This document shows positions 27,280 through 36,082 of a DNA stretch of 64,000 nt, one piece after another; positions within the stretch are counted from its first letter, which is position 1, and every line of letters begins with the position of its first letter. Under the pieces are notes generated by a model. The model ran no database searches, was not told where the DNA came from, and saw nothing but the letters and a program-made list of their open reading frames with translations. This stretch comes from Caballeronia sp. SEWSISQ10-4 2 (GTDB taxonomy: Bacteria; Pseudomonadota; Gammaproteobacteria; Burkholderiales; Burkholderiaceae): contig NZ_JALPRJ010000015.1 in NCBI RefSeq assembly GCF_030464885.1, positions 62,001-126,000 of the forward strand, given 5' to 3'. The translations under genes were made by a program, and so were the position numbers.

Positions 27280-27404
27280 CCCGCGCCCGCAATAACCGCT
27301 CAGCCTGATGCCGTCCCGTCCGCCATTTCCCGCGATGTAACAAAAAGTAAGCTTTCAGCAGACAATACCTTTACGCAGAAGAACAGCTTACAAAGTTGAA
27401 GTAC

Positions 27405-27422
27405 CGGATCGAATGCGATCCG
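27405..27422. repeat. Perfect inverted repeat in the leader of copy 2
   Basis: CGGATCG-AATG-CGATCCG, a 7-bp stem 48 bp before the copy 2 start. It could be a leader hairpin or operator. Confidence 0.35.
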
Positions 27423-27469
27423 CTATATTCGCTTCCACCTGAACAATGATGGCCAGAGGCGCGCCTTAC

Positions 27470-27889
27470 ATGAACAAGATCAAAAGCATCCGGATTCTGA
27501 CTGGCATCGCTGGTCTGTGCCTCGCCACGATGTCCGGTCTTGCCCACGCCGGCGGCGTGAGCGTGGGCATCAACATCGGTATTCCTGCGCCGATCTATGT
27601 GGCGCCGCAGCCTTACTACGCGCCACCGCCGCCAGTCATCTATCAGCCGCAGCCTTACTACGCGCCGCCGCCGGTGGTGATCGGCTGGTATGGCAACCGC
27701 TACTACGATGGCCGCCGCTATTGGAGTCGTGACGATTGGTATCGGCGAAATGGCGGGCGTCCGAACTACGGACCGTCGTATGGTCATGGCGGTCCGGGAC
27801 ACGGACACGGTGGCGGCGGTGATCGCGGCAACCATGGTGATCACGGCAATCACGGCGGAAATCGCGGCCATAACGACTACCGCAATTAA
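27470..27889 (+). CDS. Small secreted Pro/Tyr-rich protein with Gly/His tail (copy 2)
   Basis: 139 aa from ATG 27470. A signal peptide ends near AHA. The body repeats GINIGIPAPIYVAPQPYYA and PPPVIYQPQPYYAPPPVVIG, followed by YGNRYYDGRRYWSRDDWYRR, as in copy 1. The last 45 residues differ: they are Gly/His/Asn-rich (GHGGPGHGHGGGGDRGNHGD), a possible metal-binding tail. It is separated from copy 1 by a terminator and ends at a bidirectional terminator. Function unknown. Confidence 0.72.
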   Translation: MNKIKSIRILTGIAGLCLATMSGLAHAGGVSVGINIGIPAPIYVAPQPYYAPPPPVIYQPQPYYAPPPVVIGWYGNRYYDGRRYWSRDDWYRRNGGRPNYGPSYGHGGPGHGHGGGGDRGNHGDHGNHGGNRGHNDYRN

Positions 27890-27904
27890 ACGCCCGGGCA
27901 TCAA

Positions 27905-27940
27905 AAAAAGGCCGTCCCGCGCAAGCGGGACGGCCTTTTT
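27905..27940. terminator. Bidirectional terminator between copy 2 and fabI
   Basis: AAAAAGGCCGTCCCGC-GCAA-GCGGGACGGCCTTTTT is a perfect 16-bp stem including the A and T tracts. It serves both convergent genes. Confidence 0.9.
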
Positions 27941-27979
27941 GACTTCATCGACGGCTAAAGGATGGCCTTCGTCCGGATG

Positions 27980-28774
27980 CTATTCCGCCGCCTGAGCGGC
28001 CATTCCGCCGACGACCGCATTAAAGCCGCTATCGACGTGGATAATCTCGGCGCTCACGCCGCCTGCCAGATCCGACAATAGGAATGCCGCCACATTGCCG
28101 ACCTGGTCGATGGTCACATTGCGCCGCAACGGCGCGTTGTTCTCGACGAACTCCAGAATCTTGCCGAAACCCTTGATGCCGCTGGCCGCCAGCGTCTTGA
28201 TCGGACCTGCCGAGATGCCGTTCACGCGCACCCCCTTTTCCCCCAGCGATGCCGCCAGATAACGCACGCTGGCTTCGAGCGACGCCTTCGCCAGACCCAT
28301 CGTGTTGTAGTTCGGAATCGCGCGCTCGGCGCCCAGATAGCTGAGCGTGAGCAGCGAGGCATCGGCGGACAGCATCGATTGCGCGGCCTTGGCGAGCGCC
28401 GGGAAGCTGTACGCGGAAATATCGTGGGCGATGCGGAAGTTCTCGCGCGTCATGCCATCGAGGAAATTTCCCGCGATCGCTTCGCGCGGCGCAAAGCCGA
28501 TGGAATGCACGAGACCGTCGAGCGTGTCCCAGCGTTCTTTCAGCGAGACGAACAGGGCGTCGATCTGGGCGTCGTCGCCCACGTCGCACGGGAACACGAG
28601 GTCGCTGCCGAATTCGGTCGCGAACTCGGTGATGCGGTCCTTGAAGCGCTCACCCACGTAGGTGAATGCGAGTTCGGCGCCTTCGCGCTTGCAAGCTGCC
28701 GCGATACCGTAGGCGATCGAGCGGTTCGACAGCAAGCCCGTCAGCAGAATCCGTTTTCCAGCGAGAAATCCCAT
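27980..28774 (-). CDS. fabI: Enoyl-ACP reductase (NADH)
   Basis: 264 aa. Last step of each fatty-acid elongation cycle. The Rossmann opening is [20 protein letters not shown]. The active-site residues match E. coli numbering: Tyr146, Tyr156 and Lys163 in SYLGAE and YNTMGLAK. The usual hydrophobic C-terminal region ([14 protein letters not shown]) is present. This is the standard target of triclosan-type inhibitors. It is divergent from yejA and convergent with the Pro/Tyr-rich gene. Confidence 0.95.
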   Translation of the reverse strand: MGFLAGKRILLTGLLSNRSIAYGIAAACKREGAELAFTYVGERFKDRITEFATEFGSDLVFPCDVGDDAQIDALFVSLKERWDTLDGLVHSIGFAPREAIAGNFLDGMTRENFRIAHDISAYSFPALAKAAQSMLSADASLLTLSYLGAERAIPNYNTMGLAKASLEASVRYLAASLGEKGVRVNGISAGPIKTLAASGIKGFGKILEFVENNAPLRRNVTIDQVGNVAAFLLSDLAGGVSAEIIHVDSGFNAVVGGMAAQAAE

Positions 28775-29002
28775 GAATGCTCCTTAAGAAGTCGATATCG
28801 CACATGCCCGGACTGAGCGCGCGCAAGCCGTGCGCACGTCGTTACAATGCCCGGGACAGTGGTTTTAGTAGAATTCTCTCACATCGCTCAAGGCGGGCCA
28901 TGCCTGGCGGCCCTTCGGCTGTCCTTTAACGGCCTTGTAACGGCCCTAAGGCGGCAAGCTGTTTTTCCAATCATCGCTTCACTGGTACACATAAAGGCAC
29001 TC

Positions 29003-30880
29003 ATGGCGACTGGCTCCCGACGGGTCCTCGGTCTTCTGTTTGGCAGCTTGCTGATCGGCTTCGGCGGGCTCGCAGTACCGAAAGCGGCGCTGGCCGTGTA
29101 CGCCATCGCGCAGTACGGCGAGCCGAAATATCCAGCCGGTTTCAAGCACTTCGATTACGTGAATCCCGACGCGCCACGCGGCGGCACGCTTGTTCTGGCG
29201 AACCCGAACCGCCTCACGAGCTTCGATAAATTCAACCCGTTCACCCTGCGCGGCAACCCAGCGCCCGGGCTCGGGTACATGTTCGAGAGTTTGACAACGG
29301 GCAGCCTCGACGAGGTATCGACGGCTTACGGTCTTCTCGCCGACGACATCAACGTCGCGCCCGACGGTCTTTCCGCGACGTTCCACATCAACCCGAAAGC
29401 GCGTTTTTCGAACGGTGATCCGGTCCTGGCCGAGGACGTCAAATACTCGTTCGAGACGCTGAAAAGCCCGCAGGCCGCGCCACAATACTCGGTGTATTTT
29501 GGCCAGATCGCGCGCGCAGTCATTCTCGATCCGCTGACCATTCGCTTCGACTTCAAAGAGCGCACGCGGGAGATGCCGTTCATCGCGGGCGGGATTCCTG
29601 TGTTTTCGCACAAGTGGGGCATGAAGCCCGACGGCAGTCACGTTCCCTTCGATCAACTCGCGTTCCAAAAGCCCGTAGGCAGCGGGCCGTATCTCATCGA
29701 ACAGTATGACAACGGCCGCACGATTACCTACAAGCGCGCCCCGGCGTATTGGGGCAACGCGCTGCCGGTGCGTGCAGGCACGTACAACTTCGAGCGCATT
29801 ACGTACAAGCTTTATTCGGACGGCGTTGCGCGGCTCGAGGCGTTCAAGGCCGGCGAGTACGACGCGCTGGTCGAATATATTGCGCGTAACTGGGTGCGTC
29901 GCGACATCGGCAAACGCTTCGACAACGGCGAGCTGATCAAGCGCGAATTCCGCAATCACAACGGCACGGGCATGCAGGGTTTTTTCGTCAACCTGCGACG
30001 GCCGATTTTCCAGGACGTGCGCGTGCGCCAGGCGCTCGATCTTGCGTTCGACTTCCAGTGGCTGAACCGGCAATTGTTTTTCGGCCAGTACACGCGCATC
30101 GACAGCTTCTTCGCGAACACGGATCTGCAAGCCACAGGCAAGCCGAGCGTGGGCGAACTCGCGATCCTCTCGCCATTTCGCGCACAACTCGACCCCTCGG
30201 TGTTCGGCGACATGGTGAAGCAGCCGGACACCGATCCGCCCGGTTCATTGCGCGCGAACCTGATCAAGGCGCGCAAGCTGCTGGCCGATGCGGGCTGGAC
30301 GTATCGGGACAATGCTTTGCGTAACGCGAAGGGCGAGCCGTTCGTGTTCGAGATTCTCGACGACTCGGGCGGCGGGGCGTCGATGGAACCTGTCGTCGCC
30401 ACGTTCCAGCGCAACTTGCAGAAGCTCGGGATTGTCGCGAACTTCCGGACGGTCGACTTTGCGCTGATCCAGAAGCGGCTGGACGCCTTCGACTTCGACG
30501 TAACCAGCTTGCGCATGCCCGACGTGCAGATTCCCGGCACGGAACAGGAGACGCGTTTTGGCAGCAAATCGGCGGATCAGCAGGGCTCGGACAACATCGT
30601 GGGCCTGAAGTCGCCGGCGGTGGACTCGATCGTGCATACGTTGATCGGTGCCCAGACGCGCGAACAACTACTCGATGCAACCCACGCGCTCGATCGGGTC
30701 CTGATGCACGGTTATTATGTGATTCCACATTGGTACACAGCTTCGCACCGGGTGGCGTATCGCAACACGCTTGCGTATCCGGCGACCTTGCCGCTGTACT
30801 ACACCGCCGAAGACTGGATCACATCGACGTGGTGGTTCAAGCCGGCCGCGTCGACGTCATCTGCTGCAGCCGAGAAGTAA
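29003..30880 (+). CDS. yejA: Peptide ABC transporter substrate-binding protein YejA
   Basis: 625 aa. Periplasmic solute-binding protein of the dipeptide/oligopeptide family (SBP_bac_5) with a signal peptide ending near ALA. Family landmarks: FDYVNPDAPRGGTLVLANPN, LADDINVAPDGLSATFHINP and GSGPYLIEQYDNGRTITYKR. YejA in E. coli takes up microcin C-like peptides. Start ATG 29003 with a hydrophobic core at 9-25; an ORF extension upstream lacks a signal peptide. First gene of yejABEF, with a 47-bp gap to yejB. Confidence 0.9.
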   Translation: MATGSRRVLGLLFGSLLIGFGGLAVPKAALAVYAIAQYGEPKYPAGFKHFDYVNPDAPRGGTLVLANPNRLTSFDKFNPFTLRGNPAPGLGYMFESLTTGSLDEVSTAYGLLADDINVAPDGLSATFHINPKARFSNGDPVLAEDVKYSFETLKSPQAAPQYSVYFGQIARAVILDPLTIRFDFKERTREMPFIAGGIPVFSHKWGMKPDGSHVPFDQLAFQKPVGSGPYLIEQYDNGRTITYKRAPAYWGNALPVRAGTYNFERITYKLYSDGVARLEAFKAGEYDALVEYIARNWVRRDIGKRFDNGELIKREFRNHNGTGMQGFFVNLRRPIFQDVRVRQALDLAFDFQWLNRQLFFGQYTRIDSFFANTDLQATGKPSVGELAILSPFRAQLDPSVFGDMVKQPDTDPPGSLRANLIKARKLLADAGWTYRDNALRNAKGEPFVFEILDDSGGGASMEPVVATFQRNLQKLGIVANFRTVDFALIQKRLDAFDFDVTSLRMPDVQIPGTEQETRFGSKSADQQGSDNIVGLKSPAVDSIVHTLIGAQTREQLLDATHALDRVLMHGYYVIPHWYTASHRVAYRNTLAYPATLPLYYTAEDWITSTWWFKPAASTSSAAAEK

Positions 30881-30927
30881 ATCCACGCATTCACTCACTC
30901 AAGCACTCACTCAAGCGGACCGCGCCC

Positions 30928-31962
30928 ATGTGGAGCTATATCCTCAAACGAATCTTGCTGATGATCCCGACCTTGCTCGGCGTCCTCACGCTTACGTTCG
31001 CCGTGATCCAGTTCGTGCCCGGCGGACCGGTTGAACAAGCCGTCCATGAATTGCGGCGCGGTGAGCAAAGCACGAGCTTTGGCATGCGCATGCATACCGG
31101 CGTGGATGCGCAGCAAGTCGCGCAACTTCGCGCGCTGTATGGTTTCGATAAACCGCCGCTCGAGCGCTACTGGCTGATGCTCGGCCGCTTCGCCCGTTTC
31201 GATCTCGGCGATAGCTATTTCCGTCATCAAAGCGTGTGGTCGCTGATTGTGTCGAAGCTGCCGGTGTCGATCAGCATCGGCGTGTGGACGTTCTTTATTA
31301 CGTATCTGATTTCGGTGCCGCTCGGGATTGCGAAGGCGGTGCGCAACGGTTCCACCTTCGATGTCACGACAAGTCTGCTTGTACTCGTCGGCTTCGCTAT
31401 CCCTGGCTTTGTGCTCGGTGTTTTGCTGCTGGTGCTGTTCGGCGGAGGGTCCTTCTGGCAACTGTTTCCGCTGCGCAATCTCACCTCCGATAACTGGGCG
31501 GCCTTGAGCATCGGCGGGAAGATTGCCGACTACTTGTGGCACATCACGTTGCCCATCGTGGCGTCGGTGGTGGGCAGTTTCGCGGTCATCACCATGCTGA
31601 CCAAGAACGCGTTCCTCGATGAAATCCGCAAGCAATATGTGCTGACGGCGAGGGCGAAGGGGTTATCGGAGAGGAGCGTGCTTTGGAAGCACATCTTCCG
31701 CAACGCGTTGTTGCCGCTGATCGTCGGTTTTCCGGGCGCGTTCATCGGGGCGTTCTTTACAGGCAGTTTGCTGATAGAAACGCTTTTTTCACTCGATGGC
31801 CTCGGCCTGCTTTCCTACGAGTCCGTCGTGCGGCGCGATTATCCGGTCGTGCTCGGCACGCTGTATCTTTTCACGCTGATCGGCCTTGCCACCAAGCTGA
31901 TCTCCGACCTTTGCTACGTTTGGGTCGATCCGCGCATTCAATTCGAACAACTGGAGCGCTGA
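30928..31962 (+). CDS. yejB: Peptide ABC transporter permease YejB
   Basis: 344 aa from ATG 30928 (MWSYILKRILLMIPTLLGVL). Six membrane segments with the binding-protein-dependent EAA loop LTARAKGLSERSVLWKHIFR. The N-terminal extracytoplasmic insertion PGGPVEQAVHELRRGEQSTS fits YejB rather than DppB. It pairs with YejE to form the membrane channel. yejE starts with a TTG one base after this stop, so the genes are tightly coupled. Confidence 0.9.
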   Translation: MWSYILKRILLMIPTLLGVLTLTFAVIQFVPGGPVEQAVHELRRGEQSTSFGMRMHTGVDAQQVAQLRALYGFDKPPLERYWLMLGRFARFDLGDSYFRHQSVWSLIVSKLPVSISIGVWTFFITYLISVPLGIAKAVRNGSTFDVTTSLLVLVGFAIPGFVLGVLLLVLFGGGSFWQLFPLRNLTSDNWAALSIGGKIADYLWHITLPIVASVVGSFAVITMLTKNAFLDEIRKQYVLTARAKGLSERSVLWKHIFRNALLPLIVGFPGAFIGAFFTGSLLIETLFSLDGLGLLSYESVVRRDYPVVLGTLYLFTLIGLATKLISDLCYVWVDPRIQFEQLER

Positions 31963-31963
31963 G

Positions 31964-33070
31964 TTGAACCGTTCCCTGCTCCGTACGCCTCAAGACAGCG
32001 ACGCCCAGCCGCTCAGCGTTCCTGTGTCCGTCACGCCAGGTCAACGCGTCTGGCAACGTTTTAAACGCAACCGGCTGGGTTACTGGAGCCTCGTGATTTT
32101 CGTGATTGCGTTCGCGATCAGCCTCGCGGGACCGCTCTGGTCGAATGACAAACCGCTGGTCGTGCGCTATGAAGGGCATCTTTATTTCCCGCTGGTAAAG
32201 ACGTACGCGGAGAACACGTTCGGCGGCGATTTTCCGACGCCGGCGGATTACCTCGATCCGTATATTCGCGACCGTTTCAGTCAGGGCGGTAACTTCGCCG
32301 TTTATCCGCCGAACCACTATTACTACGACACGCTCAACTACTTTTCGAAGGCTTCGAATCCGGCGCCGCCATCGCGTGAAAACTGGCTCGGCACCGACGA
32401 CCGCGGCCGCGATGTGTTCGCGCGGCTGCTCTATGGCTTTCGCGTATCAGTCATCTTCGCGCTGGTTTTGACGGCGATAGGCACGGTGCTCGGTTTGTTG
32501 GCCGGCGCGGTGCAGGGTTACTTCGGCGGGCGTACGGACCTGACCGGGCAGCGTCTGATCGAGATATGGAGTGCGTTGCCCGAGTTGTATTTGCTGATCA
32601 TCTTCGCGTCCATTTTCGAGCCGAGCTTGCTGCTGCTCGTCATCTTGCTTTCGTTGTTCGGCTGGATCGGTTTATCGGATTACGTGCGCGCCGAGTTCCT
32701 GCGCAACCGCACGCAAGACTACGTGCGCGCGGCGCGGGCGATGGGTTTATCGAATGCCCAGATTATCTGGCGTCACATCCTGCCGAACAGTCTTACGCCT
32801 GTCATTACCTTCCTTCCATTTCGTATGAGCGGGGCGATCCTTGCGCTGACGAGCCTCGATTTTCTCGGCCTCGGCGTGCCGCCGCCTACGCCTTCGTTAG
32901 GCGAATTGCTCGCGCAAGGCAAGGCGAATCTCGACGCCTGGTGGATCTCGCTGTCCACCTTCGGCGTGCTGGTCGCGACCTTGTTGCTACTCACATTCAT
33001 GGGCGACGCGCTGCGTAACGCGCTCGACACTCGCATCTCCGATGCCATCAAAGCCGGAGGTGGAAAATGA
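31964..33070 (+). CDS. yejE: Peptide ABC transporter permease YejE
   Basis: 368 aa, TTG start one base after the yejB stop. N-terminal OppC-like helix region (WQRFKRNRLGYWSLVIFVIA), a large extracytoplasmic segment characteristic of YejE, the GTDDRGRDVFARLLYGFRVS motif and the EAA loop RAARAMGLSNAQIIWRHILP. It forms the heterodimeric channel with YejB. Its stop overlaps the yejF ATG by 4 bp (33067-33070). Confidence 0.9.
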   Translation: MNRSLLRTPQDSDAQPLSVPVSVTPGQRVWQRFKRNRLGYWSLVIFVIAFAISLAGPLWSNDKPLVVRYEGHLYFPLVKTYAENTFGGDFPTPADYLDPYIRDRFSQGGNFAVYPPNHYYYDTLNYFSKASNPAPPSRENWLGTDDRGRDVFARLLYGFRVSVIFALVLTAIGTVLGLLAGAVQGYFGGRTDLTGQRLIEIWSALPELYLLIIFASIFEPSLLLLVILLSLFGWIGLSDYVRAEFLRNRTQDYVRAARAMGLSNAQIIWRHILPNSLTPVITFLPFRMSGAILALTSLDFLGLGVPPPTPSLGELLAQGKANLDAWWISLSTFGVLVATLLLLTFMGDALRNALDTRISDAIKAGGGK

Positions 33071-34665
33071 GCGCGCCGTTGCTTGAAATCGCAGATCTGC
33101 GGGTGCGCTTTGGCGACACCATGGCCGTCGATGGCGTGAATCTCACGATCGAAGCCGGCGAGCGCGTAGCGCTGGTCGGCGAATCGGGATCGGGCAAGAG
33201 CGTGACGGCGCTATCGATCCTGCGGCTTTTACGCGATGCCGACCTGACCGGCTCGATCCGCTTCGACGGCCAGGAACTGCTCCCGAAGAACGAATCGGAA
33301 ATGCGCAAACTCCGTGGCTCCGATATCGCGATGATCTTCCAGGAGCCGATGACCGCGCTGAACCCGCTGTACACCATCGGCGACCAGATTGTGGAGACGA
33401 TCGTGCTGCACGACGGCGTGTCCGCTCGCGACGCCCGCCGCCGGGCGATCGACTTGCTCGCGCGCACGGGCATTACGGAGCCGGAAAAGCGCATCGACCG
33501 ATACGCGCATCAACTGTCGGGCGGACAACGCCAGCGCGCGATGATCGCGATGGCGCTGGCGTGCCGGCCGCGCCTGCTTCTCGCCGATGAACCCACGACT
33601 GCGCTCGACGTGACGATCCGCGCGCAGATCGTGGAATTGCTGCTGGAACTGCAACGCGACGAAGCCGCGTCGCGCGGCATGGCCGTCCTGCTGATCACGC
33701 ACGATCTCAACCTCGTGCGTAAATTCGCGCAGCGTGTCGCGGTGATGGAACAGGGCGTGCTGGTTGAGAGCGGACCGGTGCAGAACATATTCGCGTCGCC
33801 GCAACATCCTTATACGGTGCGTTTGCTGGAGAGCAAGCCGGAGCGCACGGTGTTGCCGGTGCTGCCGCTGTCGCCCGTGTTGCTCGACGCGCAGGAAGTA
33901 TCTGTGGAATTCGCGACGAAAACGCCGGGTGTGGGCGGCTGGTTCCGGCGCGGCGCGTTCAAGGCAGTGGATCGCGTATCGGTGACCGTTCGGCAGGGTG
34001 AAACGCTCGGCATTGTCGGCGAGTCGGGGTCGGGAAAATCCACGCTCGCGATGGCGTTGCTCGGACTGCAGCGTACGTCGCACGGCAAGGTGGAGTTCCA
34101 GGGGCGCCTGCTTGGCGATTATCGGGGCCGCGAAAAGACCGTTCTGCGATCGAATATGCAGGTGGTGTTTCAGGACCCGTACAGCTCGCTCTCGCCACGT
34201 CAGACGATTGAGCGAATAGTGGGCGAGGGACTGGCGCTGCATCGTCCGGAACTCGATGCCACAGCGCGCCACGCCAAGGTGGTGGCGGTTCTGCGCGAAG
34301 TCGGGATGGACAGGACGGCGTTGAACCGATACCCGCACGAGTTCTCCGGCGGACAGCGCCAGCGCATCGCAATTGCCCGTGCGCTGGTGCTCGAACCGCG
34401 CATTCTGATCCTCGACGAACCCACAAGTGCGCTCGATGTGTCAATTCAGCATCAAGTTTTACAGCTTCTTGCCGATATACAACGGAAGTACAACCTGGGT
34501 TACGTGTTCATCAGCCATGACCTGGAGGTCATCGGCGCAATGGCGCATCGGGTTGTGGTGATGCAGAACGGAACTGTCGTGGAAACCGGTGATGTGGAGA
34601 ATATTTTTGCCATGCCGTCCCACGAATACACAAGAAAGCTGCTGAAAGCCGCGATCGCGGCCTAA
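33067..34665 (+). CDS. yejF: Peptide ABC transporter ATP-binding protein YejF
   Basis: 532 aa, two fused ABC ATPase modules. Walker A motifs GESGSGKSV (first) and GESGSGKST (second), ABC signatures [13 protein letters not shown] and [13 protein letters not shown], Walker B segments [13 protein letters not shown] and [13 protein letters not shown]. The duplicated layout is that of YejF. It energises uptake through YejB/YejE. Last gene of the operon. Confidence 0.92.
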   Translation: MSAPLLEIADLRVRFGDTMAVDGVNLTIEAGERVALVGESGSGKSVTALSILRLLRDADLTGSIRFDGQELLPKNESEMRKLRGSDIAMIFQEPMTALNPLYTIGDQIVETIVLHDGVSARDARRRAIDLLARTGITEPEKRIDRYAHQLSGGQRQRAMIAMALACRPRLLLADEPTTALDVTIRAQIVELLLELQRDEAASRGMAVLLITHDLNLVRKFAQRVAVMEQGVLVESGPVQNIFASPQHPYTVRLLESKPERTVLPVLPLSPVLLDAQEVSVEFATKTPGVGGWFRRGAFKAVDRVSVTVRQGETLGIVGESGSGKSTLAMALLGLQRTSHGKVEFQGRLLGDYRGREKTVLRSNMQVVFQDPYSSLSPRQTIERIVGEGLALHRPELDATARHAKVVAVLREVGMDRTALNRYPHEFSGGQRQRIAIARALVLEPRILILDEPTSALDVSIQHQVLQLLADIQRKYNLGYVFISHDLEVIGAMAHRVVVMQNGTVVETGDVENIFAMPSHEYTRKLLKAAIAA

Positions 34666-34711
34666 TTTTCACCAATTAGGTGCGTATCTCAATTGAATTT
34701 TTCTATGCCTT

Positions 34712-34740
34712 TTGACATGTAAATAATATCTGGCTAGTAT
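34712..34740 (+). promoter_or_regulatory. Sigma-70-type promoter of the C40 peptidase gene
   Basis: TTGACA (34712-34717), 17-bp spacer, TAGTAT (34735-34740). This is close to consensus. The start near 34747 leaves a leader of about 55 nt. Confidence 0.75.
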
Positions 34741-34801
34741 CAAGCCAACTTTTCCGCATGATCCTGATTTTTCAGTCTTTTTCACCAAAAACTACCGACC
34801 G

Positions 34802-35485
34802 ATGCAGCAATTAACTTTGACTCAGACATGCGCGCGAGCAGCAGCCAGCATGTTGATCGGCCTGATGATGACAGCAACTTCCGGTGCGTTCGCCGACGAA
34901 GTCAACAGTTCAAGCCAAAATGCCAGCAATGGCCTGTTTTCGTCGTCGAAAGCAGCTAACGACATTTATCCCGTTGCCGACTCGGGCAATGTGACAAGCA
35001 ACTCATCCAGCGGCACGCGTTCATTTCTTTCCGGCATGGCGAGCAAGGCGGGCGACGTTGTCGTTGGCGCGCTCAATATGATCGGCGTGCGTTATCGCTG
35101 GGGTGGCAATACACCTGATTCCGGTCTCGATTGCAGTGGTTTTGTGCGCTACGTGTTCCAGGACACGTTGGGCATGACGCTGCCGCGGCGCGCGGAAGAA
35201 ATGAGCCGGATGGGCGAGAAAGTTCGCGTGAGCGAGCTGAAACCGGGTGATCTCGTGTTTTTCAACACGATGCGTCGTTCGTTCTCGCATGTCGGGATTT
35301 ATATCGGCGACAACAAGTTTGTTCATTCGCCGTCCACGGGCAGCACGATCCGTGTAGACGACATGGACAACAGTTATTGGGAAAAGCGGTATACGGGCGC
35401 TCGGCGTGTTGAAGCGACCTTCCCAATTGACGGTGTCGATCTGCGCCAGCGTGTCAGCGCCACGATTGGTAACAACAGCAACTAA
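34802..35485 (+). CDS. NlpC/P60 (C40) cell-wall endopeptidase
   Basis: 227 aa. Signal peptide ending near AFA, a Ser/Asn-rich linker (about 33-75), then the C40 domain. The catalytic triad is Cys111 (GLDCSGFVRY), His163 (SFSHVGIYIGD) and His175 (FVHSPSTG). These enzymes cut peptidoglycan stem peptides, here in the periplasm. The domain order and length match Spr/MepS-like proteins without a lipobox. It has its own strong promoter and terminator, so it is a single-gene unit after yejF. Confidence 0.85.
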   Translation: MQQLTLTQTCARAAASMLIGLMMTATSGAFADEVNSSSQNASNGLFSSSKAANDIYPVADSGNVTSNSSSGTRSFLSGMASKAGDVVVGALNMIGVRYRWGGNTPDSGLDCSGFVRYVFQDTLGMTLPRRAEEMSRMGEKVRVSELKPGDLVFFNTMRRSFSHVGIYIGDNKFVHSPSTGSTIRVDDMDNSYWEKRYTGARRVEATFPIDGVDLRQRVSATIGNNSN

Positions 35486-35530
35486 GTTGTTGGTATCGAT
35501 CTGACCGGTTGCTGCTGACAGGTCTGCAGT

Positions 35531-35567
35531 ACAAAAGCCTGCCTTCCAAAAGAAGACGGGCTTTTGT
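35531..35567 (+). terminator. Terminator of the C40 peptidase gene
   Basis: ACAAAAGCCTGCCTTC and GAAGACGGGCTTTTGT pair in a 16-position stem with one mismatch and one G-T pair, loop CAAAA. The 3' arm ends in TTTTGT. Confidence 0.65.
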
Positions 35568-35795
35568 CGTTGGTGGAAAAGATGGTGTACGCGCTGTAGA
35601 TGAGCCTGGAGTAATGGTCTGCCATCGCCGCGTTTCCGCGCCGCAGCGCCGATGCCCGCTAAGTACAAACTTTGACACTCAAATGGCTGCATGCAGGCAC
35701 CCTTGCCACGTACAATCGCCAACCTTTCCCAGATAGCACCAAGCGCCCCGCCGCGACAGGAATCCAGTCAAAGCAAAGCCTGAAAAAACCAGCTA

Positions 35796-35835
35796 CACGT
35801 TGAAACAGGCTGGTGCAAATCCTTGCACGTTGAAA
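35796..35835. repeat. Direct repeat flanking an inverted repeat upstream of the FeS/cytochrome operon
   Basis: CACGTTGAAA occurs at 35796-35805 and 35826-35835. GTGCAA-ATCC-TTGCAC (35813-35828) lies between and overlaps the second copy. The cluster is about 165 bp before the ATG at 36001 and could be a regulator-binding site. The 515-bp stretch 35486-36000 contains no gene. Confidence 0.4.
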
Positions 35836-36000
35836 ATGGTGAAGTGCGCTTACGATCGGGATACCCAGATATCTCATCGTCCTCTCGCATTGGATCAAGT
35901 GGTTATATGAATGAGTTAATCATTTCGGAATGCAAAATAAAAATCGCAGCTCGAATCAGCGTGGCTTGAGACTCTCAACCGATCATTCAAGGAGAGGGCG

Positions 36001-36082
36001 ATGAGAGATATCGACGCGATCGCGTCGTGGTTTTCTGAAGGCGAGCGTGATTGCGCGACTGACTGTCATTGTTGCGCCACTC
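36001..36082 (+). pseudogene. Tat leader remnant, probably of a deleted molybdenum hydroxylase subunit
   Basis: The best start here is ATG 36001, with AGGAGAGG 2-9 nt upstream. In the +1 frame (codons from 36005) the DNA encodes EISTRSRRGFLKASVIARL and VIVAPLGSRAFA, a perfect Tat motif SRRGFLK and hydrophobic stretch. Adding one GA to the GAGAGA at 36003-36008 would put ATG 36001 in frame. Such Tat leaders with APLGSRAFAALFEEK are typical, from memory, of the Mo-binding subunit that heads these operons. That subunit is absent. The remainder runs directly into the [2Fe-2S] gene. Confidence 0.5.
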
